From positions 297,939-361,938 of the forward strand of contig NZ_JACHXS010000004.1 of NCBI RefSeq assembly GCF_014192225.1: DNA of 64,000 bases. Direction: 5' to 3'. The position numbers were made by a program, and so were the translations under genes. The notes beneath the pieces were generated by a model. That model worked only from the letters and a program-made list of their open reading frames with translations, had not been told where the DNA came from and ran no database searches. The stretch is from Pseudoduganella umbonata (GTDB taxonomy: Bacteria; Pseudomonadota; Gammaproteobacteria; Burkholderiales; Burkholderiaceae_D). Positions within the stretch are counted from its first letter, which is position 1; each line of letters opens with the position of its first letter. Below, piece after piece: positions 6,672 through 15,698 of the stretch.

Positions 6672-8657
6672 TCAGAAACGGTAAGTGAGCCGGAGTACGG
6701 CGGTACGCTCGAACACGCTGCGGTTCGGCGCCGCTCCGAACTCGGGGTGTGACCGGTGCAGCAGGTTCTGGCCGATCAGCGCCACGTCGAGATTGCGCGT
6801 GGCCTTCCATAACCATTGGAGGTCCAGTTCATGATAGGACGGCACGGCCGGGCGCGGCAGCGCGCCGACCCGCCGCAGCGTCCAGTCCAGCTGCATGTCG
6901 CCCGGCAGGTCGTGCGACGAGCGCAGCTGCCAGTAATGGCTCGGGTCGGCACCAGTCACGCCGCCGCTGCCTCCCGGGTCGCGGCTGCCGGGGTACAGCG
7001 CCGTGCGCACGCGCTGCACCACCAGGCCGCCGTTCAGCCGCCAGCCGTCCAGCGGCTCCCAGCGCGCCCACATCTCGATGCCGCGCGTGTGGCCATGGGC
7101 CATGTTGCGAAATTCCGTCAGTCCGCTGTACGCCGGCCCGTCGGGATTGGGTTCCTGGGTACGCAGCCGGTCGTACTTCGCGATGAACGCGGTGGCCGAA
7201 TACGACCAGCGCGGCGATGGCTGGATGCGGTAGCCCAGCTCCACCGTCTTCGCCGTCTCCGACTGAAAATCGGGGCCGCCGCCGAAGATATAGCGCGGCA
7301 CGCCGCCCACCAGGACGGGATTGACCGGCCGGTGGAAATCACGGTCGATGCGCGACGGCGCGCGCACCGTGCGCGCCAGGCTGGCCCACAGCAGCTGGCG
7401 GCTGTCCGGGGTCCACGCCAGGCGCATGCTGGGCAGCACTTCGGCTCCCGTGTAGTGGTTGTGCTCCACCTTGACGCCGCCGGTCAGCCGCAGGTCGCCG
7501 CGCAGCGCCACTTCGTCCTGCACGAACAGGCTGCCCCAGTGCATCGCCAGGTCGTTCGGCAGGTAAGCCTGGGCGCGGCCGTTGGCGATGCGGTCGCGCG
7601 AGTAGCGGTAGCCGGCGCCCCAGGTCACGCTGTGCGGCATCGAAGAATCGGCCGCCAGGCGCACGCCGTGCTGTGCTTCCAGCTCGACCGTGTCGAGCCG
7701 CTCGTACATCAGGTTCGGCTGGTTCCATTCGGTGTGATCGAGCACCAGCTGCAGGCGCACGTTGGAATCGTCCGCCAGCCGGCGCGTCAGCCGCGCCACC
7801 AGGTTCGCGCCGGACAGCAGCGTCGACCCGCCGGTGCGCTGCGCCAGGTCGGCCTCGTAGACGTCGCCCGACAGCATCAGGCCGCCGCGCGCACGGTCCC
7901 AGTCGGCGCGAAAGCCGGCCTGCCGCCGCGAGTACCCGGTGGCCGCCCGCCCGGTGTCGCGCACCGCGTCGTCCGCCTCGGCATAGCGCGCATAGACGCG
8001 GTAGTGGCCGCCGTTCGGCAATGCCGCGCCATAGCGCACGCTGCCGTCCCGGTCTTCCTTGCCGGCCGCGCCGGCCACCAGGCCGCCCTGGCTGTCCTTG
8101 GCCGAACGGGTGATCACGTTGATCACGCCGTTGACGGCGTTGGCCCCCCAGATCGTGGCGCCGGGCCCGCTGATCACCTCGATCCGCTCGACGTCTTCGA
8201 GCAGCACGTCCTGCGCTTCCCAGGACACGCCGGAAAACAGCGGTGTATACAGCGTGCGGCCATCGATCAGCACCAGCAGCTTGTTCGACTGCAGGCTGTT
8301 GAAGCCGCGCGCCGTGATGGCGTAGCCGCGCGCATCGACGCGCGCCACCTGCAGGTTCGGCGCCAGGCGCAGCGCTTCCGGCAGCGTGCGCGCGCCGCTG
8401 CGGCGGATCTCGTTGCCGGAAACGATGTAGACCGAGGCGGCGGCGTTGCCCAGCCTTTCTTCCTGCCGGGAGACGGACGTGATGACGATGTCGCTCAGCT
8501 GCTCGAGCGACAGTTCCGCAATGTCGTCCTGCAGCGGCGCGCCATTCGCAAGCCCGGCTGCCATGGCAAGGCAGGCTGCCGCAATCGGCGCACGAATCCC
8601 GGATGGACGCTGGATGGTTGGAGCACGTGTCATCGGACCGTGTCTGTTTGGTCTCAT
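6672..8657 (-). CDS. TonB-dependent receptor associated with YfiR/kinase signalling, 661 aa
   Basis: An outer-membrane beta-barrel receptor. After a signal peptide (IAAACLAMAAGLANGAP) comes LEQLSDIVITSVSRQEERL, a TonB-box-like segment, then the plug with VLIDGRTLYTPLFSGVSW and RIEVISGPGATIWGANAVNGVINVIT. The barrel ends LRLTYRF with a terminal Phe as usual. This receptor type often sits next to DUF4154 genes, as here. The start is uncertain: a TTG at 8690 gives a longer frame, but it falls just after TATAAT (8693-8698, minus strand), which looks like a -10 box, so an ATG at 8657 or 8633 is more likely. The natural ligand cannot be told from sequence. It heads the operon with the YfiR-like protein and the CHASE8 kinase. 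Confidence 0.88.
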   Translation of the reverse strand: MRPNRHGPMTRAPTIQRPSGIRAPIAAACLAMAAGLANGAPLQDDIAELSLEQLSDIVITSVSRQEERLGNAAASVYIVSGNEIRRSGARTLPEALRLAPNLQVARVDARGYAITARGFNSLQSNKLLVLIDGRTLYTPLFSGVSWEAQDVLLEDVERIEVISGPGATIWGANAVNGVINVITRSAKDSQGGLVAGAAGKEDRDGSVRYGAALPNGGHYRVYARYAEADDAVRDTGRAATGYSRRQAGFRADWDRARGGLMLSGDVYEADLAQRTGGSTLLSGANLVARLTRRLADDSNVRLQLVLDHTEWNQPNLMYERLDTVELEAQHGVRLAADSSMPHSVTWGAGYRYSRDRIANGRAQAYLPNDLAMHWGSLFVQDEVALRGDLRLTGGVKVEHNHYTGAEVLPSMRLAWTPDSRQLLWASLARTVRAPSRIDRDFHRPVNPVLVGGVPRYIFGGGPDFQSETAKTVELGYRIQPSPRWSYSATAFIAKYDRLRTQEPNPDGPAYSGLTEFRNMAHGHTRGIEMWARWEPLDGWRLNGGLVVQRVRTALYPGSRDPGGSGGVTGADPSHYWQLRSSHDLPGDMQLDWTLRRVGALPRPAVPSYHELDLQWLWKATRNLDVALIGQNLLHRSHPEFGAAPNRSVFERTAVLRLTYRF

Positions 8658-8692
8658 AAAGCCGCGCCAGGCAGGTTGATTTGTTGTCAAGA

Positions 8693-8698
8693 ATTATA
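8693..8698 (-). promoter_or_regulatory. Candidate -10 box of the TonB receptor/YfiR/kinase operon
   Basis: A perfect TATAAT lies upstream of the receptor start on the minus strand. The expected -35 position (about 17 bases further upstream) reads GCGAGG, a poor match, so the promoter may need an activator. The box argues against translation starting at the TTG at 8690. Confidence 0.35.
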
Positions 8699-8805
8699 AG
8701 CACGCCGGCGTATCCCCTCGCGCACAGTAGCACATCGGCCTTGCAAATTGCGCAACGACCCGCATTTGCACCGGCACTTGTTGCTTAAATTCACTCGAGG
8801 ACCCG

Positions 8806-8979
8806 ATGTTTCCGAAACCGCCCCGCCCCGAACCGCCCCGCCGTGCCGTTGCCACGCAGGTCGTCCAGCAGCGTGTTGTGCAGCGCGTGCCCGACACGCT
8901 GGTTGCCGAACGCCCTGCCGGGCCGCCGGCGAGCGCTCCTCTCGCCCCGGATGCGCCTGCGGAAGGGCAGCCGCTTTAG
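8806..8979 (+). CDS. Small Pro/Ala-rich protein upstream of prolyl hydroxylase, 57 aa
   Basis: A short frame starts MFPKPPRPEPPRRAVATQVV and ends PAEGQPL, 15 bases before the hydroxylase start. A CGAGGA ribosome site sits six bases before the ATG. It is rich in Pro, Ala, Arg and Val, with no membrane segment and no recognisable domain. It is interesting that a proline-rich peptide is encoded directly in front of a prolyl hydroxylase, but a substrate relationship is only a guess. Codon use fits the genome, but a short high-GC frame could also be chance. Confidence 0.4.
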   Translation: MFPKPPRPEPPRRAVATQVVQQRVVQRVPDTLVAERPAGPPASAPLAPDAPAEGQPL

Positions 8980-8994
8980 GTATACTTCGTCACC

Positions 8995-9852
8995 ATGAAC
9001 AAATACACACGCATGTCCGACGAATGGGACCGCTGGCTCGACGCCAGCCTGGACAAGGGTTGCCGCACGCAAGACATCGTGGCCGCGATGGTGGCCGCGA
9101 ACTACGATGCGGCGTATGCGGAACGGGCCGTGCAGGAACGCCTTGCGCGGCGGGCGCAGGCCGCGCCGGCGGCGGCAACGGCCGGTCCGTACCGCTACGG
9201 CACGCCGACGATCCGCCACCGCAACAACCTGATCGCCACCAGCGACCGCACGGTGCGCGTATCGATGCGCATCGAACAGCCGGTGATCGCCGTGCTGGAC
9301 GACGTGTTCTCGGCCGAAGAATGCGATGCCGTGGTGGCGCTGGCGCGTGCGCGGCTGCAGCCTTCGGCCACGCTGAGCCCCACCACCGGCGAAAACCAGG
9401 TGAAGGAGCACCGCACCAGCCTCGGCGCCTTCCTCGACGATGCCGACGAGCCGGTGCTGCGCCGCCTGAACCGGCGCATCGCCGAAATCATGAACCAGCC
9501 GGTGGCCCATGGCGAAGCGCTGCACGTACTGCATTACGGCGTGGGTGCCGAGTACAAGCCGCACCACGATTACTTCGATCCCGCCAACAGCGGCTTTGCC
9601 GCCACGCTCAGGCGCGGCGGGCAGCGCGTGGCCACGCTGATCGTCTACCTGAACGACGTGGAAGAAGCGGGCGACACCATCTTCCCGAAGCTCGGCCTGT
9701 CCATCGTGCCGCGCAAGGGGTCAGCGGTGTACTTCGAATACGTCAACGCGGAAGGCCAGCTCGACGAGGCGAGCCTGCACGGCGGCGCGCCGGTGACGCG
9801 CGGCGAGAAATGGGTCGCTACCAAGTGGGTGCGGCAGGGCGTATTCAAGTAG
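8995..9852 (+). CDS. Fe(II)/2-oxoglutarate prolyl 4-hydroxylase family protein, 285 aa
   Basis: A member of the 2-oxoglutarate/Fe(II) dioxygenase superfamily of the prolyl 4-hydroxylase type. The N-terminal about 90 residues are a helical extension. The catalytic part begins VIAVLDDVFSAEECDAVVALA. Iron ligands are visible as His and Asp in YKPHHDYFD and the distal His in SLHGGAPVTRGEKW, with the following Lys in KWVATKWVRQ as the likely 2-oxoglutarate contact. The TLIVYLNDVEEAGDTIFP strand is standard. There is no signal peptide, so it acts in the cytoplasm on a peptide or protein proline. It may be co-transcribed with the small Pro-rich frame 15 bases upstream. The target is unknown. Confidence 0.9.
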   Translation: MNKYTRMSDEWDRWLDASLDKGCRTQDIVAAMVAANYDAAYAERAVQERLARRAQAAPAAATAGPYRYGTPTIRHRNNLIATSDRTVRVSMRIEQPVIAVLDDVFSAEECDAVVALARARLQPSATLSPTTGENQVKEHRTSLGAFLDDADEPVLRRLNRRIAEIMNQPVAHGEALHVLHYGVGAEYKPHHDYFDPANSGFAATLRRGGQRVATLIVYLNDVEEAGDTIFPKLGLSIVPRKGSAVYFEYVNAEGQLDEASLHGGAPVTRGEKWVATKWVRQGVFK

Positions 9853-9922
9853 GCGGCGGGTGGAGTGGCCGGGCGGTGCCGGCCGGCGGATCGCTCAGCT
9901 ACGCAATGGCTCAGTCCCTGGC

Positions 9923-10102
9923 TCAGTCCTCCTGCCCGATCTGGTCGATGATGCGCTTGCCCTGCTCGACGCCGCCGTCGTTCATGCCGAGCGGGACGTA
10001 GTAGTGAAATAACGGCTCGCCGTCCTTGTAGACCGAGCCCATGCAGATTTCGTAACCCTTGTATTGCACTGTTTTCAACTTCGACAGTTCTGCGCCGATC
10101 AT
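9923..10102 (-). CDS. Small hypothetical protein, 59 aa
   Basis: The protein reads MIGAELSKLKTVQYKGYEICMGSVYKDGEP and ends IDQIGQED. A strong ribosome site, GGGGAGG, is placed seven bases before the ATG, which fixes the start; the longer frame upstream to 10258 is unlikely. The pattern of short beta strands (KGYEICMGSVY, PLFHYYVPL) suggests a small beta-rich cytoplasmic domain. I do not recognise the family. It is convergent with the prolyl hydroxylase and apparently monocistronic. The 244 bases upstream to 10346 hold no gene I can support. Confidence 0.7.
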   Translation of the reverse strand: MIGAELSKLKTVQYKGYEICMGSVYKDGEPLFHYYVPLGMNDGGVEQGKRIIDQIGQED

Positions 10103-10346
10103 GTTTGCCTCCCCGGTATCAGTCAGTGGATAAGCCGCGCCGGCACGCCGGCGGACCTGTCTCGATAGGTTCCTACGGTTCCGAGTATGCCGTGCAAGGA
10201 AGACGCGAACTGTGCGCGGCTTCACCAAGTGAAGTGGGTCTGTTGCAGGCCTGCACACGCGGCGGCGGCGCCACCGGGCCTGGTGCGATGCGGCGAAGCG
10301 CCGGCGGCCTGGCGGTCCGCCAGGGGTAGGTGGGGCGCAAGAGTCG

Positions 10347-10700
10347 TTACTTCGTCGCCTGCGGCCCCGGCTCGACCAGTACCAGCTTGCCCGTCTTCGG
10401 ATCGCGATACACTTCGCCGACCCGGTCGTAGCCGCTGCCGGCCTGCGTGATGCCGGCGGCGGGACGTTCGATCTGCCGGCCCTTCTCCACCGGTTGCGGC
10501 GCCTTGAACGCGCCCTGGCTGCCGGCGACCGCGGCGATCAGGCCGCAGGCGAAGACCAGCATCACGTCGACCAGGTTCACCAGGCTGGCGCGCGGATCTT
10601 CGTCGCCGCCGTCGAAACGCGCATCGAGGTGCGAATAGAGGCGCAGCCGCCGGCGTGCGGGTTTCGTGGCATTCGTGGAATTCGTGGATCTCGTGCTCAT
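10347..10700 (-). CDS. DUF2149 protein of the CobN/ExbB-type cluster, 117 aa
   Basis: A DUF2149 family protein. After a basic N-terminus there is one membrane helix, SLVNLVDVMLVFACGLIAAVAG (about residues 39-60), with an Asp inside it, as in MotB/ExbD stator proteins. The C-terminal part contains GSGYDRVGEVYRDPKTGKLVLVEPG and should lie in the periplasm. Proteins of this type occur with ExbB/MotA-like channels next to CobN-like chelatases, including the hmu heme loci of Bacteroidetes as I recall them. Its start overlaps the end of the channel gene by four bases, so the two subunits are probably made together. It is likely the ExbD/MotB equivalent of a proton-driven complex. Confidence 0.82.
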   Translation of the reverse strand: MSTRSTNSTNATKPARRRLRLYSHLDARFDGGDEDPRASLVNLVDVMLVFACGLIAAVAGSQGAFKAPQPVEKGRQIERPAAGITQAGSGYDRVGEVYRDPKTGKLVLVEPGPQATK

Positions 10701-11152
10701 GCCGCGTTTTCCATCGCGTCTTCCATGGCTTCCAGCGTCTCTTCATACCAGCGGCGGCGCAGCTTGCCGATCACCAGGCCGCCGATGCCGGCCACCAGCC
10801 CGAGCACCGTGGCATCGAACGCCACGGTGACGGCACTGGCCAGCTGCGCCGGATCGCCGGCACCCAGCGCGGCCAGGCCCGGGCCCAGCGGAATGATCGT
10901 CGCCATCAGCCCCAGCATCGGCGGGATCCGCGCCAGCAGGTCGGCGCGCTCCAGCCGGTGGCGGGCGATCGCCTGCACCTGGGCGACATTGCCGCCGTCG
11001 CGCAGGCGGCGCAGCCCGTGGAAGCGTTCGCCGACCGCGATGCCGGCTTCCACCAGCGCGATGGCGCAGGCAGCCAGCAGCGCCGCCAGCGACGGCACCA
11101 GCAGCCAGCTGACCGCATCGTGCAGCCAGCCGAAGGAATGGGGATCGATCAT
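10697..11152 (-). CDS. MotA/TolQ/ExbB-like proton channel protein, 151 aa
   Basis: An inner-membrane protein of the MotA/TolQ/ExbB family, shorter than ExbB. Three hydrophobic segments are visible: VPSLAALLAACAIALVEAGI near residue 18, PPMLGLMATIIPLGPGL near 77, and ATVLGLVAGIGGLVIGKL near 114. The PPMLGLMATIIPLGPGLAAL segment is the conserved channel helix of the family. The start at 11152 follows AAGGAG with good spacing and overlaps the CobN stop as ATGA, and its own end overlaps the DUF2149 gene. It should couple proton flow to the CobN-like protein or to an unlinked outer-membrane transporter. No TonB-like gene is adjacent. Confidence 0.87.
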   Translation of the reverse strand: MIDPHSFGWLHDAVSWLLVPSLAALLAACAIALVEAGIAVGERFHGLRRLRDGGNVAQVQAIARHRLERADLLARIPPMLGLMATIIPLGPGLAALGAGDPAQLASAVTVAFDATVLGLVAGIGGLVIGKLRRRWYEETLEAMEDAMENAA

Positions 11153-14100
11153 GTGAAGCTCCTTGAAGGTTGAGGTACGGGGCGGCCGCCCGAAGGTTGG
11201 GGTACGGCGCGGCCGCGCCACAGGCCCGCCCCGAACAGGACAAGGCCCGCCGCCAGCATGGCCAGCAGGCGGACGACGGTGATGCCGGGCGCCTCCGCCA
11301 CGTCAGCTTCCCGGTGCAATTCATACGCGCGCGGCGCAGGCACGTCAGGGACCACGATTTCGTCGCCCGGCTTTACCTGCGCCTGCGCTTGCTGATGAGC
11401 CCGTGTCCCGGTGCCAGGCAGTGCGAGCACTGCTCGCACAACACGGGCTCGGCTGTTGACATCGTTGGCATTGTTGGCGTTGTTGGCATTGTTGGCTTCG
11501 CTGGCAGCGCTGGCATCGCTGCCGGCGGGCAGCAGGTCGCCGCGCGCCTTGGCCAGCGTGATGCCGAGCGCCTGCGCGTCGGCGCTGTCCAGCTGCGGCG
11601 CCAGCCAGTTCCACATCGGGTGATCGGGCGCGGCGTGGCCGCTGCCGGGCAGGCCGTTGGCCGCCACCAGCCGCGCCAGCTCGCCGCCCATCTGCCGGAT
11701 GGTGGCCGGATCGGTCTTCCAGAATCCCTTCTCCGCGGCGACCATGAAGATCGCCAGCATGTGCGCCTTCACGTGCGCGTTGTGGCGCTGGCCGAGGAAC
11801 CGCGGCAGGTCCAGCCCGTGCTTGTCGTCGAAGTAGACGGATTTCACTTCGTCCCACGCCCAGTTCTTCACCAGGTCGGGCCGCGTGACCTGCCAGCCCC
11901 ACAGGTTTTCGACGAATTCCTGGCCCATCGTGCGCGCGCCGGCATAGCCGTGCTCCATGAGCGGCTTCAGCCACGCCGGATTCAGGAAGCGGCCGCGCAG
12001 CTCGCCCAGCAGCGCCGCCGCCAGCGGCTCGACGTCGGCGCGGCCCGGCTGCGCGTGCTGCAGGATCAGCGCCTCCGGCACGCGGCCGGTACGGCCCTCG
12101 ACCGCCAGCGACAGCCCGCCCAGGTAATCGAACGCATCGTTGTTGTCGAGCAGGCCGTACAGGTTGCTGGCGCGGCCATGGTAGGTGCGCGCGATGCCGT
12201 CCAGCGCCGCGTTGAATGCCGCGTGCTGCGCTTCGCCGCTGCCGTCGAGCCCGTATGCATGGCCCATCCGGTTGCGGTAGGCGTCGCCGATCTCGTCGCG
12301 CTCGCGCCACGCGCCGGAACGCTCGGTCAGCCGGTTGACGCCCGTGCCGTAGGCGCCCGGTGCATCGCCGAACACGCGCTGCGCGGCGCCCCGCCCGGCC
12401 TCGGCCACCGGCTGGCCGGCACGCACCAGCGCGCGCTGGCGGGTCAGCCATTCGCCGGCGACACGGTTGCCGGCCACCGGTTCGTCGCCCCAGGCAGCGC
12501 CGTCCAGCGGCGCCAGCGCGGCTTCCAGTGCTTCGCGCAGCGAAGGATCCTGCGCCGCCAGCGTATTGGCCGATGCCGCCAGCGCCAGCCGGCCGGCGCG
12601 GTCGATCAGCCGGATCAGGTTCGGGTACAGGTCGCGGAACAGGCCGGACGTCGTCACCAGCGCATCGCGCCGCGGCGCCCCCGGCTTCAGTTGCACGCCG
12701 GTGACGATGCCGCGCGCGTTCCACACCGGCTCGGCGCCCATCATCGCCAGCGCGAACGCCACCATCACGCCCTCGTCGCGCACCGCATCCGACGCCCACA
12801 GGATGATGCCTTCGCTGCCGGTTGCGTCGGAACTTCGGGCGACCGCCTTGCCCGCCAGGTCCGCGCCCAGGCGGTAGCCCAGCTTCGTCGGCAGGATGTC
12901 GCCATCGACCGCGTGGAAATTGCGCCCCGTCGGCAGTGCCTCCGGAGAGCGCAGCGGATCGTTGCCCTTGCCCGGTTCGATGTAGCGGCCATCCAGCCCG
13001 GCCAGCAGCGCCAGCATTTCCAGGCGTGGCGAATCGGCCAGTTTCGCCGCCACCTCCGGCCCCTCGACGCCGCCCTTCTTCATCGACGCCAGCATCAGGT
13101 CGACCGATTCCTGCTTCCACTGCCGGCCGAAGACGTGCAGCCCGTGCGGCATGAATTTTTCCTGCAGCTTGGTCAGGTAGTGGCCGATCTCGTGCGCCAG
13201 CAGGTCGTCGTCGGCCGCGTCGTAGCCGATGCCGCGCACTTCCAGCACGTCCGCCATCGACGCTTCCAGTTCCGCCTTCAGGTTCAGCGCCGCCACGCGT
13301 TCGCGCATCAGGGCCGCCGCCTGCGTCTTCAGCGATTCCGAGCTGGCCGCCTCGTAGCTTTCCACCACCTGGCGCAGCGCGAGCAGGTCGTCGTACAGCG
13401 GCGTGCTGGCCAGCGGCGGCGTCAGGTGGTCGACGATCACGGCCAGGCCGCGCCGCTTGGCCTGCGTGCCTTCGCCGACACCGTCGACGATGTACGGATA
13501 GATGCCCGGCAGGTCGCCGGCGATCAGGCTCGGGTAGTCGTCGCCGGCCAGCCCGACCGCCTTACCCGGCAGGAATTCGTACGTGGAATGGCGCCCCACG
13601 TGCACCAGCGCATCGGCCCGGAACCGGTCGCGCACCCAGTGGTAGAAACCCAGGTACTGGTGCGGCGGCGTGATGCTGGTATTCGCGTGCAGCAGTTCCT
13701 CGTCCACTTCCCAGCCGCGCGGCGGCTGCGGGCCGATGAACACATTGCCGAACACGAGCCCCGGCACCAGCATCCTGCCCTGGTCGACCATGATCCTGCC
13801 GGGCGCGGCGCCCCACCCTTTCAAGCCTTCGATGCCGTAGCCGGCCACCGTGCGGTTCAGCGGTTCCAGCGTGCCGCAGCGGTGTGGCGCGCGCACCTCC
13901 AGGCAGGCGCGGTAGCCGTTGCCCAGCGCTTCCAGGCCGCGCATCGCCGCCGCGCGCTGCGGATGGTCGGCGCCTTCGACCAGGTGCTGCAATTCCTTGA
14001 CGATCACGTCCACCTGCTTGCGGCCGAGCAGCCATTCGCCGGCCTTTTCCGCTTCCAGCACGTCGGCATGCAGGCGGCCCAGCAGCCCGCTGGCCATCTC

Positions 14101-15603
14101 CCGCTGCACGCGCGGCGACAGCGTGCCGAACCACTTCGCATAGTCCGCCGCGCCGATCGTGTTGACGGCGGCGGCCATTTCGCGCAGGGCGGCGCGGTCT
14201 TCGGGAAGGTTGACGCCATGCGCCATGATCCGGTCCAGCAGCGCCTCGGGCGACGCCGGCAGCTCCCCCACCGTGTAGCCGGCGTCTTTCAGCGCATGCA
14301 GCATGTCGAACAGCGAGGCCGGAACGTCGAGATTGTCGGCGCCGATGTTCTGGCGGCCCGGCGGGTGGTTGTAATAGATCAGCGCCACGCGCTTGTCGCG
14401 GTTCGGTTTTTCGCGCAGCGCCAGCCAGCGGGTGACGCGGGCCGCCAGCCGCCCGGCCTCGGCGTCCAGCACGACGGGTGGCCGGTTCTCGATGCCGGTC
14501 GCCCTGTCGCGCTGCGCCTGGCCCAGCGCCGCCACCACGATCGGCTGGCCGATGCCCTGCAGTTCGGGCAGCGCCACGCGGTATTGCACGGAATCGGGCG
14601 GCAGGCCGTCGGGCGACAGCCGCCATTGCAGCGCGGTGCGGTCGGACAGCCGGATGGCCTTGAACACGGGAACATCGAGGCGCTTGAGCGCCGCAGCGAC
14701 CGCTTCGCGTCCTTCGGCCGCGCCGACCACGAAATCCTGCAGCACCACCAGCGCCGCCGGCCGTGCCGGCGCCACCAGTTCCGGCAGCCGTTCCAGCGCT
14801 TCGCGCGACGCGCCGCCCCAGCGCGTGAGCACCTGCACGCACGGCTGGCCGCCCGCTTCGATGCGCGCGCACACGGCAGCCGGCACGGCCGCGTCCATGT
14901 TCGACAGGTCCAGCACCACCACGGCCGGCCGCGCCGTCAATCCCAGCCGGGCAGCGTTGCCCCAGGCGGCGCCGTCGACCAGTTCGCGCCGGCCAGCGCG
15001 CACGCGCAGCGTCGGTTCCGGCTGCGGGCCGGCCAGCGGCGTGGCCGGGTGCAGCCGGTGGGCCAGCAGCGCCGCGGTGTTGTCGACGCCGCCGGCCTGC
15101 CACAGGCGGCGCGCGGCCAGCCAGTGCGGCGCCGCGGGATGGGCCTGTGCCGCCCGCAGCGCCGCGGCCGGCGGATTTTCCGTCGACAGGTCGCGCAGCG
15201 TGTCGGGCGGGAAATCGCTCATCGCGCCATGCCCGTCGCGGCTCATCAGGCTGAGTCCCGCCTCGCCGTTGAATGCCAGGACCGCCGTGCGCAGCTTCGC
15301 GTGGCGCGCCAGCGCGGTCTTCAGGCGGTGGGCCGGATCGCCGAACAGCGAAACGGCCAGGATGGTGTCGGCCCCGCCGACCAGGCGCGCCGCCTCGCGG
15401 TCGGAGAGCGCCATCCATTGCGCCGGCGTGCGCAGTTCGATGCGGTCCTTCGGGTGCAGGGCAAGGTGGCGGTGCGCCGCCTCGATCGCCACCGGCGCGG
15501 CGCGTTCGGTGACGATGGCGAACAGCGTGGCGGCCTGGCCGCGGGCGCAGGCCAGGATGCACAGCAGCGCAAGCAGCGCGCGCAGGAAGGGAGAGAGATT
15601 CAA
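11149..15603 (-). CDS. cobN: Exported, membrane-anchored CobN-like chelatase, about 1484 aa
   Basis: A very large protein of the CobN/BchH/HmuS class I chelatase family. Typical segments include YYNHPPGRQNIGADNLDVP, DQGRMLVPGLVFGNVFIGPQPPRGW, HVGRHSTYEFLPGKAVGLAGDDYPS, GHYLTKLQEKFMPHGLHVFG and the late FDYLGGLSLAVEGRTG. Two features are unlike cytoplasmic CobN: an N-terminal export signal (FLRALLALLCILACARGQAA) and a C-terminal helix (LLAMLAAGLVLFGAGLW), so it should be anchored in the inner membrane and face the periplasm. There is no nearby ATG. A TTG at 15603 puts the signal peptide at the start; a GTG at 15672 is the alternative. No cobS or cobT genes are present. A cobalamin riboswitch precedes it and an ExbB-like channel plus DUF2149 follow. 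It may insert or remove cobalt or another metal in a corrinoid or porphyrin. Confidence 0.88.
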   Translation of the reverse strand: MNLSPFLRALLALLCILACARGQAATLFAIVTERAAPVAIEAAHRHLALHPKDRIELRTPAQWMALSDREAARLVGGADTILAVSLFGDPAHRLKTALARHAKLRTAVLAFNGEAGLSLMSRDGHGAMSDFPPDTLRDLSTENPPAAALRAAQAHPAAPHWLAARRLWQAGGVDNTAALLAHRLHPATPLAGPQPEPTLRVRAGRRELVDGAAWGNAARLGLTARPAVVVLDLSNMDAAVPAAVCARIEAGGQPCVQVLTRWGGASREALERLPELVAPARPAALVVLQDFVVGAAEGREAVAAALKRLDVPVFKAIRLSDRTALQWRLSPDGLPPDSVQYRVALPELQGIGQPIVVAALGQAQRDRATGIENRPPVVLDAEAGRLAARVTRWLALREKPNRDKRVALIYYNHPPGRQNIGADNLDVPASLFDMLHALKDAGYTVGELPASPEALLDRIMAHGVNLPEDRAALREMAAAVNTIGAADYAKWFGTLSPRVQREMASGLLGRLHADVLEAEKAGEWLLGRKQVDVIVKELQHLVEGADHPQRAAAMRGLEALGNGYRACLEVRAPHRCGTLEPLNRTVAGYGIEGLKGWGAAPGRIMVDQGRMLVPGLVFGNVFIGPQPPRGWEVDEELLHANTSITPPHQYLGFYHWVRDRFRADALVHVGRHSTYEFLPGKAVGLAGDDYPSLIAGDLPGIYPYIVDGVGEGTQAKRRGLAVIVDHLTPPLASTPLYDDLLALRQVVESYEAASSESLKTQAAALMRERVAALNLKAELEASMADVLEVRGIGYDAADDDLLAHEIGHYLTKLQEKFMPHGLHVFGRQWKQESVDLMLASMKKGGVEGPEVAAKLADSPRLEMLALLAGLDGRYIEPGKGNDPLRSPEALPTGRNFHAVDGDILPTKLGYRLGADLAGKAVARSSDATGSEGIILWASDAVRDEGVMVAFALAMMGAEPVWNARGIVTGVQLKPGAPRRDALVTTSGLFRDLYPNLIRLIDRAGRLALAASANTLAAQDPSLREALEAALAPLDGAAWGDEPVAGNRVAGEWLTRQRALVRAGQPVAEAGRGAAQRVFGDAPGAYGTGVNRLTERSGAWRERDEIGDAYRNRMGHAYGLDGSGEAQHAAFNAALDGIARTYHGRASNLYGLLDNNDAFDYLGGLSLAVEGRTGRVPEALILQHAQPGRADVEPLAAALLGELRGRFLNPAWLKPLMEHGYAGARTMGQEFVENLWGWQVTRPDLVKNWAWDEVKSVYFDDKHGLDLPRFLGQRHNAHVKAHMLAIFMVAAEKGFWKTDPATIRQMGGELARLVAANGLPGSGHAAPDHPMWNWLAPQLDSADAQALGITLAKARGDLLPAGSDASAASEANNANNANNANDVNSRARVVRAVLALPGTGTRAHQQAQAQVKPGDEIVVPDVPAPRAYELHREADVAEAPGITVVRLLAMLAAGLVLFGAGLWRGRAVPQPSGGRPVPQPSRSFT

Positions 15604-15698
15604 GTTGATCCGACCGGTCCGGCCCTGCCCGCGTGCGGGCCAGCCATGTATACGCAACTGGCGGGACCACACCCCGGGCCCGGCACATCCATTGCGAA

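Noticed and set aside
8658..8690. TTG at 8690 as the receptor start
   Set aside because: It lies inside the likely promoter (TATAAT at 8693-8698) and adds residues in front of the signal peptide without a ribosome site.
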